This document shows, piece after piece, positions 15,860 through 24,583 of a stretch of DNA of 64,000 bases. Both the position numbers and the translations under genes were made by a program. Under the pieces are notes generated by a model, which saw nothing but the letters and a program-made list of their open reading frames with translations, had not been told where the DNA came from and searched no databases. Source of the stretch: Trichomonas vaginalis G3. Lineage: Eukaryota > Parabasalia > Trichomonadida > Trichomonadidae. Location of the stretch: positions 22,025,896-22,089,895 of the forward strand of contig NC_067206.1 of the NCBI RefSeq assembly GCF_026262505.1, given 5' to 3'. Position 1 is the stretch's first letter. The number at the start of each line of letters is the position of its first letter.

Positions 15860-16779
15860 TACTTTTAAAGTTAATTTCAGAAAAAATTTGACACAATGGT
15901 ATCCGGCACATACAAGTGGTGTACAACCAAAATATAAGTTGGTTTAAACATATATTGCTATATCTCATGATCTTACTTAGTACTTTTAAAGTTAATTTCA
16001 GAAAAAATTTGACACAATGGTATCCGGCACATACAAGTGGTGTACAACCAAAATATAAGTTAGTTTAAACATATATTGCTATATCTCATGATCTTACTTA
16101 GTACTTTTAAAGTTAATTTCAGAAAAAATTTGACACAATGGTATCCGGCACATACAAGTGGTGTACAACCAAAATATAAGTTGGTTTAAACATATATTGC
16201 TATATCTCATGATCTTACTTAGTACTTTTAAAGTTAATTTCAGAAAAAATTTGACACAATGGTATCCGGCACATACAAGTGGTGTACAACCAAAATATAA
16301 GTTAGTTTAAACATATATTGCTATATCTCATGATCTTACTTAATACTTTTAAAGTTAATTTCAGAAAAAATTTGACACAATGGTATCCGGCACATACAAG
16401 TGGTGTACAACCAAAATATAAGTTGGTTTAAACATATATTGCTATATCTCATGATCTTACTTAGTACTTTTAAAGTTAATTTCAGAAAAAATTTGACACA
16501 ATGGTATCCGGCACATACAAGTGGTGTACAACCAAAATATAAGTTGGTTTAAACATATATTGCTATATCTCATGATCTTACTTAGTACTTTTAAAGTTAA
16601 TTTCAGAAAAAATTTGACACAATGGTATCCGGCACATACAAGTGGTGTACAACCAAAATATAAGTTGGTTTAAACATATATTGCTATATCTCATGATCTT
16701 ACTTAGTACTTTTAAAGTTAATTTCAGAAAAAATTTGACACAATGGTATCCGGCACATACAAGTGGTGTACAACCAAAT
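15848..16779. repeat. 121-bp minisatellite, about 7.7 copies
   Basis: Units start with GATCTTACTTAGTACTTTTA at 15848, 15969, 16090, 16211, 16332, 16453, 16574 and 16695; the last is partial. Copies are nearly identical. A G/A variant near AAGTTGGTTTAAAC alternates in the first five copies, and copy 5 has CTTAATACT. Such homogeneity suggests recent expansion. The unit length is not a multiple of three, so no frame continues through the array. Confidence 0.9.
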
Positions 16780-16929
16780 CTTCGACTCGATGAACTTGTC
16801 ATCGAGTTATATTCCAGTGTTGTTCCTTCATTCCTGATTAAGTTGCAAATTAAAGGTCTGGATTCAGAGAGAAGTGTTAAAGTTATCAAAAAAGTCACAA
16901 GAGATTTCGAAGAAATGACACAATTTTAA
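16780..16929 (+). pseudogene. Coding-like 3' fragment after the minisatellite
   Basis: An open stretch continues from the last repeat unit (LRLDELVIELYSSVVPSFLI, then KGLDSERSVKVIKKVTRDF) and ends at 16929. Its amphipathic helical pattern looks like real protein, but its start would lie in repeat sequence. It may be the far end of the gene that begins at 15746. Confidence 0.3.
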
Positions 16930-16947
16930 AAAGTCGAATGCATCAGT

Positions 16948-17049
16948 ATGCTTGAAGCTGTTCAGAAAGGTCTGAAAAATGATACACTTGATCCCAACAT
17001 TGTTTACTCAACATTAAAAATATTATTGCAAAGAAAACATTTGATTTAA
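16948..17049 (+). CDS. Very small ORF (33 aa)
   Basis: MLEAVQKGLKNDTLDPNIVY begins a helical 33-residue frame that ends RKHLI. It follows AAAAAGTCGAATG and could be another fragment of the gene-like region disrupted by the minisatellite. It is weakly supported. Confidence 0.2.
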   Translation: MLEAVQKGLKNDTLDPNIVYSTLKILLQRKHLI

Positions 17050-17230
17050 TAAACATTTAATTTATTATAATTAATTTTTTATTACAGTATAGTAAAAAAT
17101 GCTATAAATAAATTATTATATTTTATTAAAATGTGACTTTTAATAGTAAGTGAATAAAATAAATCAGGAATTGGGAAAGAAATAAGGTTAATTAAAAATA
17201 ATGAAAATTACAAGTTTAAGGTTAATGAAA

Positions 17231-17262
17231 AAGTGACAGTGGGCGAGTTTGTCCCCCACTCG
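17231..17262 (+). promoter_or_regulatory. GC-richer upstream element of the 17274 gene
   Basis: AAGTGACAGTGGGCGAGTTT followed by GTCCCCCACTCG lies just before the ATG. A similar word in the opposite orientation occurs at about 62669-62694 (about 22 of 26 bases the same by eye). In this AT-rich setting it stands out and may be a promoter or an element end. Confidence 0.3.
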
Positions 17263-17273
17263 ATTTACAACTC

Positions 17274-18362
17274 ATGATTGATGGTGTAAATGAAACTTTA
17301 TTCAATAAATACGGTCTTAGTGCTGATGCAGATTTTAAAAATTTTATTGATAAATTACCTTTTTACAATTATCATGCAATAAAGGTCTATCGTTTGCTTA
17401 AACACAAATTGTTCAATGATCCTTACTATGAGATAGGAGATGATGATCTAGAAACAATGATAACTGATGATGATATCGCAAAATTTAAAATTTATGCAGC
17501 TCAAAATTCAGTAGATGTTTATGTTTTGTTTTCGGGTTTCATTAGACTAAAACTAATGGAAGCAGTTTGTCAAATGGGTGCAGTTCACATTTTTTATTTC
17601 ATACTTCAAAATTTCAGTTTAACTCCGAGTTCATCATGGTTGGCAAGTGCAATAATTGGAAGAAATACTGATATTATTAATGAATGTCTAAAAATGGTTC
17701 CAATTGATCATAATTGTATTAAAGCTTGTATTGAGTCACATAATCATGATTTTTTAGAATATATTTTGGAGAACAAAGACATCAACTTAAATCCATTAGA
17801 TTATTACCAATATATTGTTCAGAATTATAATTTTAAAGCTGCGATGATATTATATGAAAAAGGTTATGTTATTACACCATGGTGTGCGTCATTTCCAATG
17901 ACAGGTTTAATATTTATCAACATTACTCAATTATCTGTTCCCGAACAGAGGATACTTTTAGAATGTATATGGTATTCACACAATCTAGTATGGATTAAAG
18001 TGATACTTCAAAGGTATAGAAATTGGATGAGAAAAGATTTGATTACTTTATTAAATAAATCAATTGTATATCAATGGAAAGATTTATTTGATTATTTAAT
18101 TCAACAATGTAAAGGACATCTTGATCACAAGGATAGAAATGGATATCTACCATTAAATTTAGCAATTAAACTTGAAAATGAAGATTATGCAATAGCACTT
18201 ATTGAATATGGTGCTAATATTTTCAAAGCTGATAAAAAAGGACGCACTGCAGTCGATTTGTTAAAGCGTGATCCTGGAAAATATGATAAATTACTACATT
18301 ACTTAGTCTATGACAAGAAATTACTTGCAGGTCGGATATATTTTAAAAGAAAAGGAAAATAA
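17274..18362 (+). CDS. Ankyrin/DUF3447-type repeat protein (362 aa)
   Basis: Paralogue of the 400-aa protein at 13726-14928, with conserved blocks throughout (SSWLASAIIGRNTDIINECL, NPLDYYQYIVQNYNFKAA, GYVITPWCASFPMTG). The C-terminal ankyrin repeats are clear (LDHKDRNGYLPLNLAIKLEN, then IALIEYGANI, then KADKKGRTAVDLL). It ends with a basic tail. The gene is intact. The two paralogues are in opposite orientations within one 5-kb region. A protein-protein interaction role in the host cytoplasm is likely from the family. Confidence 0.7.
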   Translation: MIDGVNETLFNKYGLSADADFKNFIDKLPFYNYHAIKVYRLLKHKLFNDPYYEIGDDDLETMITDDDIAKFKIYAAQNSVDVYVLFSGFIRLKLMEAVCQMGAVHIFYFILQNFSLTPSSSWLASAIIGRNTDIINECLKMVPIDHNCIKACIESHNHDFLEYILENKDINLNPLDYYQYIVQNYNFKAAMILYEKGYVITPWCASFPMTGLIFINITQLSVPEQRILLECIWYSHNLVWIKVILQRYRNWMRKDLITLLNKSIVYQWKDLFDYLIQQCKGHLDHKDRNGYLPLNLAIKLENEDYAIALIEYGANIFKADKKGRTAVDLLKRDPGKYDKLLHYLVYDKKLLAGRIYFKRKGK

Positions 18363-18974
18363 TTTTTTAATTCCTTGAAAAATATATAAAATTTGATCAT
18401 AAATAAAATCGTTTTAAATTACTTCTTCATTTAAATTATAACAATTATTTTTGGTTTTATATTTTTTTGGATCAAATCCATTTTAATAGAATTTATATAC
18501 TATTCATCTATTAGTAAACACTACCGTATATTATTTTGAGAGAGGGTCAAAGTTGCTATTTGTCACTTTTCCACAAGAATATAATGGGGGAAAAGTTATC
18601 ATATAGTTGATCTCATTCACTTAGGTGAGAGATGCATGTAGTGTAATGGGATAAACAGTGGTATTTCTGCTCTAAGTCCTAGGTTCGAGACACATTGGCT
18701 TCATTTTTTTTCTTTTTTATTGACGTAAACTATTCAATTTTTGTGTTCTCCATTCAAATTTCAGAATTTTTTTGCAGATTTCACGCTACATTCGAAGTTA
18801 CCTTTTGTAACAACCACCACTGCCTACGAAAGACGAAAGTGTGTCACGATTTCACCCGGAAATCCGACGGTTGTTTAAGAGTATGCACTTTTGTCACCGA
18901 GTGTGGTAGAATTTACGAAAAAGTGACACTTAACCTTAAATTTCCAAACACTATTTTTTGATTGTATTTTGTTA
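18363..18974. other. Intergenic region with Pol III-like A and B boxes
   Basis: AT-rich noncoding DNA. At 18639-18649 TAGTGTAATGG fits the tRNA A-box consensus; at 18682-18692 GGTTCGAGACA fits most of the B box, about 43 bases later; and a T8 run starts near 18703. The acceptor arms do not pair, so this is not a working tRNA; it could be a tRNA-derived SINE head or pseudogene. A short CACTTTT word at about 18563 is the only other signal I see. Confidence 0.3.
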
Positions 18975-19336
18975 TTTATATATTTATATATATAAATATA
19001 TTTATATATGTATATTTATATATGTATATATTTATATATTTATATATGTATATATTTATATATGTATATATTTATATATGTATATATTTATATATGTATA
19101 TATTTATATATGTATATATTTATATATGTATATATTTATATATGTATATATTTATATATGTATATATTTATATATGTATATATTTATATATGTATATATT
19201 TATATATGTATATATTTATATATGTATATATTTATATATGTATATATTTATATATGTATATATTTATATATGTATATATTTATATATGTATATATTTATA
19301 TATGTATATATGCATGTATTTATATATGTATATTTA
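18975..19336. repeat. 16-bp AT satellite (TATATTTATATATGTA)n
   Basis: About 22 nearly perfect copies of a 16-bp unit. Open frames through it in all phases are an artefact of the repeat. I see no other content. Confidence 0.95.
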
Positions 19337-19439
19337 TTTAAAAAAATTAAAAATAATATAATTAAAATTTATTTATATTTTAAATTTCATACTGATCTTC
19401 GATTCCAATTTGTGAATTGATATCATTAACAATTGAATT

Positions 19440-20085
19440 TCGGTGCACCCCTATGAGAGCGCTGGCGACCGAAACACAACTAGTAAGATTGTGTATTAGA
19501 AACTGCTTCATGCTGTGTTGAGTAAGCTTCGATGTCTTTGTAGGATAGCTTTCTGAGAGCGAAACAAGATAGTGTTGAAAAAAAAAATTGAAAATCTGAG
19601 AGACTGTGCAAGAGCCAACGACCAAAACACTACCAGTAAGATACAGCAGTAGTAGCTGCTTCATGCTGCATTGAGTATTGTTGAATAATTTGAAGTAGTG
19701 GTTTTTGAAATCAGCACCCCTATGAGAGCGCTGGCGACCGAAACACAACTAGTAAGATTGTGTATTAGAAACTGCTTCATGCTGTGTTGAGTAAGCTTCG
19801 ATGTCTTTGTAGGATAGCTTTCTGAGAGCGAAACAAGATAGTGTTGAAAAAAAAATTGAAAATCTGAGAGACTGTGCAAGAGCCAACGACCAAAACACTA
19901 CCAGTAAGATACAGCAGTAGTAGCTGCTTCATGCTGCATTGAGTATTGTTGAATAATTTGAAGTAGTGGTTTTTGAAATCAGCACCCCTATGAGAGCGCT
20001 GGCGACCGAAACACAACTAGTAAGATTGTGTATTAGAAACTGCTTCATGCTTTGTTGAGTAAGCTTCGATATCTTTATCAGACCA
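19440..20085. repeat. 269/268-bp tandem repeat, about 2.4 copies
   Basis: Units begin at GCACCCCTATGAGAGCGCTG (19445, 19714, 19982). Copies differ mainly in the length of an A-run. Each unit itself looks like a diverged duplication: both halves carry GAGAGC/GAGAG, then CGACC[GA]AAACAC, then AGTAAGAT and CTGCTTCATGCTG. The minus strand contains open frames in every copy, but I see no protein family in them. The rest of 20086-20455 is AT-rich with nothing recognised. Confidence 0.85.
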
Positions 20086-20455
20086 CCTTTAAATTAACCA
20101 CTCACATTCTCACTGTGGTCCATCTAAAATTTGTAAACTTTATGACATAAAATTATATTTTATGCAGGATCCCACCTATTACTTAATCTTTTTGGAATAA
20201 ATGTTTTATAATATTTATCGATTGATTGTAATTTTTTGTATAAAAAAAAGTTTTTTATTTATATTAAAAATATATTCGGTTAATGATATTATCTTATAAT
20301 TTGTAAATAAATCTAGTAATAAAATAACTTTAATAGTTGGTGTCACTTTTTCGAAAATTCTGGTTTTTTCTTTTGTCACCTACTCATATTATTTTTAAGC
20401 TATCTTATTTTTTGAAATTTTATTCAAATCTTTGGTCGCAAGAATAATTGCATGA

Positions 20456-20740
20456 TAAATAAAAACATTTAATCAAAGTCAATTTTATTTTTCATATTCA
20501 AATGGACTGAGTGTTAACATTTAACATTTTTTGCTAATTGTCGTCAAAAATTAGGCGTAAAGCAAAAATTGATATTTCATATGGTTTTATGATAGATAAG
20601 CATTATATTCCCACTCATTATATTCGTAAATTTTGAGGTTTATCCTTCGCTTTTAAGATCATTGAATTTGATTTTTATATAAAATAGTTATATATTAGAA
20701 AATAATATGAGTTTATGTGATATTATTTTTCAGAAGATTT
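20456..20740. repeat. 285-bp direct repeat, copy 2
   Basis: Apparently identical to 14902-15186. It ends 32 bases before the A-run that opens element B. Its position at the border of a Polinton suggests a role in, or a result of, insertion or recombination. Confidence 0.85.
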
Positions 20741-20772
20741 TGTGTTCTTCTTCAAAATTTTATTTTTTTATT

Positions 20773-20843
20773 AAAAAAAAAAAAAAAAAAAAAAAGGTAT
20801 TGGGGCTTCCAGGCACTTCGTGCCCTCTAGCCCCGAAGATGTT
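20773..20843 (+). repeat. Left terminal inverted repeat of element B
   Basis: A run of 23 A is followed by GGTATTGGGGCTTCCAGG, the small hairpin GGCACTTCGTGCC, CTCTAGCCCC and GAAGATGTTT. The right end mirrors this with substitutions. Directly inside are two copies of TGTCACTTTTC, Inr-like words that may drive the methyltransferase gene. Confidence 0.75.
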
Positions 20844-20895
20844 TTGTCACTTTTCTGTCACTTTTCAGGAAAAAAACATTTTTATTAAATATAAA

Positions 20896-21714
20896 ATGAA
20901 TTTTACAAAACCACCGTTACCCTTCTTTGGAAATAAGAGTAGATGTAAAGATATTCTATTGAGAGAACTTAAGAAACTACCGAATGGTCTAACATTTGTA
21001 GATTTGTTCGGTGGAAGTTTCTATATATCTCATTTGTGCCATACTGTATTTCCTGACTCAAAGATTATATGCAATGACTTCGACAACTATATGAACCGTC
21101 TCAAACATATACCAGACACAAACAAAATATTGAAAGAGTTAAAAGAAAAGATACCTATAGGTAAGATGGAACGTATACCATTAGATAAGAAAAATACTGT
21201 CAGAGAGGTTTTGAAAAAAGCAGAGTATATTGACTGGGATAGTATATCTTCTAGACTATTATATAGTGGTTCTATAAGAGTTCATGACATTGAAACACTT
21301 ATGTCAAACGTTTTATATCTTAACTATACAAAGGTTTTCAAAGAGAACATAGAAAAATATACTGAGGGTATAGAGTTTGTGAGATGTCGTTGGACAGAGT
21401 TGTATGAAAAATATAAAAACAAGGAAAATGTTTTCTTTATAGTAGACCCACCGTTCTATAACACATATGATTTTCAATACCAAGCAGACTGGACTTTGAG
21501 AGACTCTTTAGAAACTTTAGACGTTTTACATAACCATCCATGCTTTTACTTTACATCCGATAAAAGTGGTTTGGAAACCGTTATGAGATGGTTAGAGGAT
21601 ATACATGACTATGATTTTAGATACGATAAGATAGAATATGAGAGAGGTCCTATAAACCGGAAAAAGTGTCACAACAAAGAAATTTTATTGGTAAGTAAAT
21701 GTGGTTTGAAATAG
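20896..21714 (+). CDS. DNA N6-adenine methyltransferase, D12/Dam class (272 aa)
   Basis: It transfers a methyl group from S-adenosylmethionine to adenine in DNA. Near the N-terminus PFFGNKSR (about 9-16) matches the [FY]-x-G-[GN]-K element, DLFGGS (36-41) is the SAM-binding motif I, and VDPPFYNTYDF (about 185) is the DPPY catalytic motif. The length fits the class. I took the ATG at 20896; a longer open frame runs back through the poly-A end and is not credible. It overlaps the next small gene by 16 bases. Adenine methylation is known in trichomonads, so the product could act on element or host DNA. Confidence 0.8.
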   Translation: MNFTKPPLPFFGNKSRCKDILLRELKKLPNGLTFVDLFGGSFYISHLCHTVFPDSKIICNDFDNYMNRLKHIPDTNKILKELKEKIPIGKMERIPLDKKNTVREVLKKAEYIDWDSISSRLLYSGSIRVHDIETLMSNVLYLNYTKVFKENIEKYTEGIEFVRCRWTELYEKYKNKENVFFIVDPPFYNTYDFQYQADWTLRDSLETLDVLHNHPCFYFTSDKSGLETVMRWLEDIHDYDFRYDKIEYERGPINRKKCHNKEILLVSKCGLK

Positions 21715-21830
21715 GACTACTTGTTTTAGGTTTTTTCCATTGTGTCATTTACTTATTTGACGTGGCAGAAAGATATAGAGAATATGAAGATGAACCAATA
21801 CCAGCAAATGTTCAGCATATGTACTCGTAA
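21699..21830 (+). CDS. Micro membrane protein (43 aa)
   Basis: MWFEIGLLVLGFFHCVIYLF gives a strong N-terminal membrane segment followed by a charged tail (DVAERYREYEDEP). It overlaps the methyltransferase end by 16 bases in another frame. Tiny single-span proteins are common in virion gene blocks. Function unknown. Confidence 0.45.
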   Translation: MWFEIGLLVLGFFHCVIYLFDVAERYREYEDEPIPANVQHMYS

Positions 21831-21854
21831 GAGATATTTTTATCTAATATTAAA

Positions 21855-22217
21855 ATGGACGCACAGAACTTAGCGAATGCACAGCAACCTGGACAACCAA
21901 ACCCAGAGAATATTCCAAATGAAGTTAGAATACAAACTGCAATGGCAAACTATGGTCAAGTGCCAACAGATGTACAAATGCAAACTGCCATGTCAAATGA
22001 CGCTGCGTTAGGTTTGCCACCATGGTATGCAAATATGAGATGGAAAGAGTTTTATACAAACCCTGAAGTGGGATATAAACAACTCTATGCAGATGACGCG
22101 AACACAGGAGTTGACCCAGAGTATGTTTTCTACCAGAGGAGAAATAGAATGTATGAGCTCCAGTTAAAAAATGCTATGGAACTCAGAAGGAAACGTAAGA
22201 GACTAGGCGGACATTAG
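21855..22217 (+). CDS. Gln/Asn-rich small protein (120 aa)
   Basis: The N-terminal half is Gln/Asn/Pro-rich with an internal repeat (VRIQTAMANYGQVPTDVQMQTAMSN shows two QTAM copies). The C-terminal half is aromatic and ends in a basic stretch (ELRRKRKRLGGH) that could bind DNA or act as a nuclear signal. It lies in a run of small structural-type genes. No known family. Confidence 0.45.
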   Translation: MDAQNLANAQQPGQPNPENIPNEVRIQTAMANYGQVPTDVQMQTAMSNDAALGLPPWYANMRWKEFYTNPEVGYKQLYADDANTGVDPEYVFYQRRNRMYELQLKNAMELRRKRKRLGGH

Positions 22218-22235
22218 ATTTTTACATATAGTAAA

Positions 22236-22478
22236 ATGGGTTTCTTTGGAAGAATAGGAAACTTCTTCAGAAGAGTTGGAAGAGGTATATGGAATGGAAT
22301 AAAAACCGTAGGAAGAGGAATTTGGAACGGAGTCAAAAATATTGGCAAAAGAGTAGGTCAGTTTGTTGGTATTATACCTAAAGACCCTGAACCAGAAGAA
22401 CAAGCTCCTGTTATACAACAGCCTGAACCTGCACCACAGTCTAGTTGGCAACCAAATCCAACACCTCAACCGTATTAA
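22236..22478 (+). CDS. Amphipathic basic small virion-type protein (80 aa)
   Basis: MGFFGRIGNFFRRVGRGIWN continues as a basic amphipathic repeat (GRGIWNGIKTVGRGIWNGVKNIGKRVG) and ends in a Pro/Gln-rich tail. It resembles adenovirus pVI/pX-like membrane-active or core proteins and the MAAG proteins of element C. The Gly after Met could be N-myristoylated. The role is inferred. Confidence 0.5.
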   Translation: MGFFGRIGNFFRRVGRGIWNGIKTVGRGIWNGVKNIGKRVGQFVGIIPKDPEPEEQAPVIQQPEPAPQSSWQPNPTPQPY

Positions 22479-22480
22479 AA

Positions 22481-23329
22481 TTATATTTTTACCGTTCGAT
22501 AGTAGTTGTATATGAAACTAAGTTCTAAGTAAAACGCGTGGTATAATGGAACTATTCTCTTTCTTCCATCTGTTGTAAACCATACTTGAAAGTCTGAAAT
22601 ACTTCCACTCGGTGGTTCATATAGCTTTGTAGGTTTTTCGTAAAAGTCATTTGCCAAGCATAAAAAAGAGTTTTGTGCACCAGAAAATGAAGCATGAACT
22701 ATAATAGCATCTGAGTCGAAAACATTTTCATATGTTCCATTAGGGTTTTCGACTTCATAAAAGTTCGGGTGTACTGGATATTCTGCAGGCTGATTTAACA
22801 TCCTCAAAAATCTATACCATGCCAAGTTGTTATATTTTGTAGAAATATAAACGTCTTCTCCAAGGTCTTCTATTCTATCGATTTTAACAGTTGCATTTTT
22901 CCTGTCATAAACAATATCGAGATGGTACTCTCCTTCGTCAATGTTAAACTGGTTTGCATATTCGAGATAGATATCGTTTATTTTTTCTTGAAAAGCTTGA
23001 AGAGTTGTTTCTAAGTTTACAAGCAAATTCACTTGTAAAAGTTTTCCCTGTTCAAATTTCTCATACGTACGTTTTTCTTTGTTATAGTATCGAACTTCAA
23101 AAGCGACCGTAAATGGGAAACCATGTATGGCTTCTGAAATGAACTTCATTCTACGAAAGCCAATAGCTTTTGTGACGGATGGGTCTCTTAACCATCTTAA
23201 CGGGTAGTCAAAACGATAGCCTTCATGCTTTACGGTCTCTGTCTCAAACTTTTGACCGACATTCGTAAAAAGTTCATCTAATGGTTTAGTTGTAGCAACT
23301 CTTGAATTTTCTTTTTCTATTGAAAGCAT
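22481..23329 (-). CDS. Jelly-roll-like minor capsid/vertex protein, copy 1 (282 aa)
   Basis: Paralogue of 29776-30636 in the same element, and related to 1511-2392. Shared blocks include YRFDYPLRWLRDPS, KAIGFRRMKF, SFLCLANDFY, EPPSGSISDFQVWFTTDG and LELSFIYNY. It is beta-rich with no catalytic motif. The final strand-turn-strand fits single-jelly-roll vertex or cement proteins, which is an inference. It is convergent with 22236-22478, with a 2-base gap. Confidence 0.5.
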   Translation of the reverse strand: MLSIEKENSRVATTKPLDELFTNVGQKFETETVKHEGYRFDYPLRWLRDPSVTKAIGFRRMKFISEAIHGFPFTVAFEVRYYNKEKRTYEKFEQGKLLQVNLLVNLETTLQAFQEKINDIYLEYANQFNIDEGEYHLDIVYDRKNATVKIDRIEDLGEDVYISTKYNNLAWYRFLRMLNQPAEYPVHPNFYEVENPNGTYENVFDSDAIIVHASFSGAQNSFLCLANDFYEKPTKLYEPPSGSISDFQVWFTTDGRKRIVPLYHAFYLELSFIYNYYRTVKI

Positions 23330-23347
23330 ATTTTATCTAGAATAAAA

Positions 23348-24583
23348 ATGTCGAAAGAAACAGCGTCTATGAGAGAAATACAACACAACCGACAACTCAT
23401 TATACAAGCTCTAAATAAGAACACAACAAACTTTTCAAACTATTCTAAGATATCTGAGTCATTGAAAGAAGGAAACTTAAAACTGACGATAAACCCATTG
23501 ACAGACGAGTTTCTGTTTCAAGACAGTAAGAACCATACTGTTTGTATAAATCCAACAAAAAGAACTTTAAACGAGAAACCTATAGATGAACTTCTTTTGA
23601 AGGCAGATATTGACAACAAAGCTGACAAAGAGTATGTAGATGCAACAAAAGACTATATTCTCGCATGGACAGATAGAACATACCCACAAAAACATCATAC
23701 ACATAACATCTATGACGTAGATGAACTACCAGAAAAGTTAGATGACAAAGCGGATAAAACATATGTTGACAATAAAATGTCAAGTGAAGTGACAAGAGCT
23801 GACAAAGAATATTCTAAAAAGACTCATACACATACCATTGCAAATATTACAAACTTACAAGAAACCTTAAACAGGAAAAGTGACGTTGGACATACACACG
23901 ATTTCTTCTCAACTGTTGGTATAGAAAATATTGAAGGAACGGTTGAAGAAACTGGTGGGGATGTATTAAATTGGAAACCTCCTAACTTTCCACAAGGTTT
24001 AACATCGGATGAAGACATAACAACGATGAGATACATTAGATGTAGAAATGTCTATGTCATGGAGGATGAAAACAATGTTAAATTCACTGCTCAAGATTTA
24101 TATGATAAAAAAGCTGACAAAACAGAGCTTCAAACATTAAAGATTGAAATACTTCAAACAGTATATCCTATAGGTTCTATTTACACGTCAATGAACTCTA
24201 CCAGACCAGAAGTAGTACTTGGTCTCGGAACTTGGACTCAAATAGTCGACAGGTTTTTGTATTGTGCAAACTCTTCAAAGGAAACAGGTGGAAGTAAAAC
24301 GATTTCAGGTGAAAACTTACCTGCGCACAGTCACTACATAGATTTAAGTACATCTCAAGCAGGTTGGCATAAGCATAGATTTTGGGATTGGTCAGCAATG
24401 AAAAAAGGTAAAGGATATGATGTTAAAGACAACGTTCAGTTTGCTATAAATTGTTTCTGGGGTAGCACACAGGGAGAAGGAAACCATACACATCGCGTTT
24501 CAGGGTATACGCAAACAACGGGACAAAGTAAAGACTACATGCCACCTTACATGACAGTTTACGCATGGTATAGAAATGCTTAG
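23348..24583 (+). CDS. Phage-tail-fibre-like attachment protein (411 aa)
   Basis: The N-terminal part is helical. The middle has repeats with paired His (KKTHTHTIANITNLQETLNR, VGHTHDF; earlier KHHTHNIYDVDELPEKLDDK) as in phage fibres. The C-terminal domain (IGSIYTSMNSTRPEVVLGLG, GTWTQIVDRFLY, ENLPAHSH, GNHTH, MPPYMTVYAWYRNA) matches the collar/fibre-tip domain common in bacteriophage and some large eukaryotic viruses. It probably forms a trimeric spike for host attachment. The gene looks intact. It is divergent from the minor capsid-like gene, 18 bases away. Confidence 0.7.
   Translation: MSKETASMREIQHNRQLIIQALNKNTTNFSNYSKISESLKEGNLKLTINPLTDEFLFQDSKNHTVCINPTKRTLNEKPIDELLLKADIDNKADKEYVDATKDYILAWTDRTYPQKHHTHNIYDVDELPEKLDDKADKTYVDNKMSSEVTRADKEYSKKTHTHTIANITNLQETLNRKSDVGHTHDFFSTVGIENIEGTVEETGGDVLNWKPPNFPQGLTSDEDITTMRYIRCRNVYVMEDENNVKFTAQDLYDKKADKTELQTLKIEILQTVYPIGSIYTSMNSTRPEVVLGLGTWTQIVDRFLYCANSSKETGGSKTISGENLPAHSHYIDLSTSQAGWHKHRFWDWSAMKKGKGYDVKDNVQFAINCFWGSTQGEGNHTHRVSGYTQTTGQSKDYMPPYMTVYAWYRNA

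Noticed and set aside
18631-18700. A functional tRNA gene
   Set aside because: A- and B-box words are present, but acceptor and T-arm pairing fail, so I kept it only as a Pol III-like element.
18958-19420. Long open frames rich in Tyr/Ile (YIYICI repeats)
   Set aside because: They are translations of the 16-bp AT satellite, open in all three phases. No protein meaning.
19380-20016. Minus-strand frames in the 269-bp repeat
   Set aside because: They recur with each repeat copy, shift with the A-run length and show no domain.
20740-20772. A clean target-site duplication flanking element B
   Set aside because: The A/T homopolymers at both outer ends make a 5-6 bp duplication impossible to define by eye.
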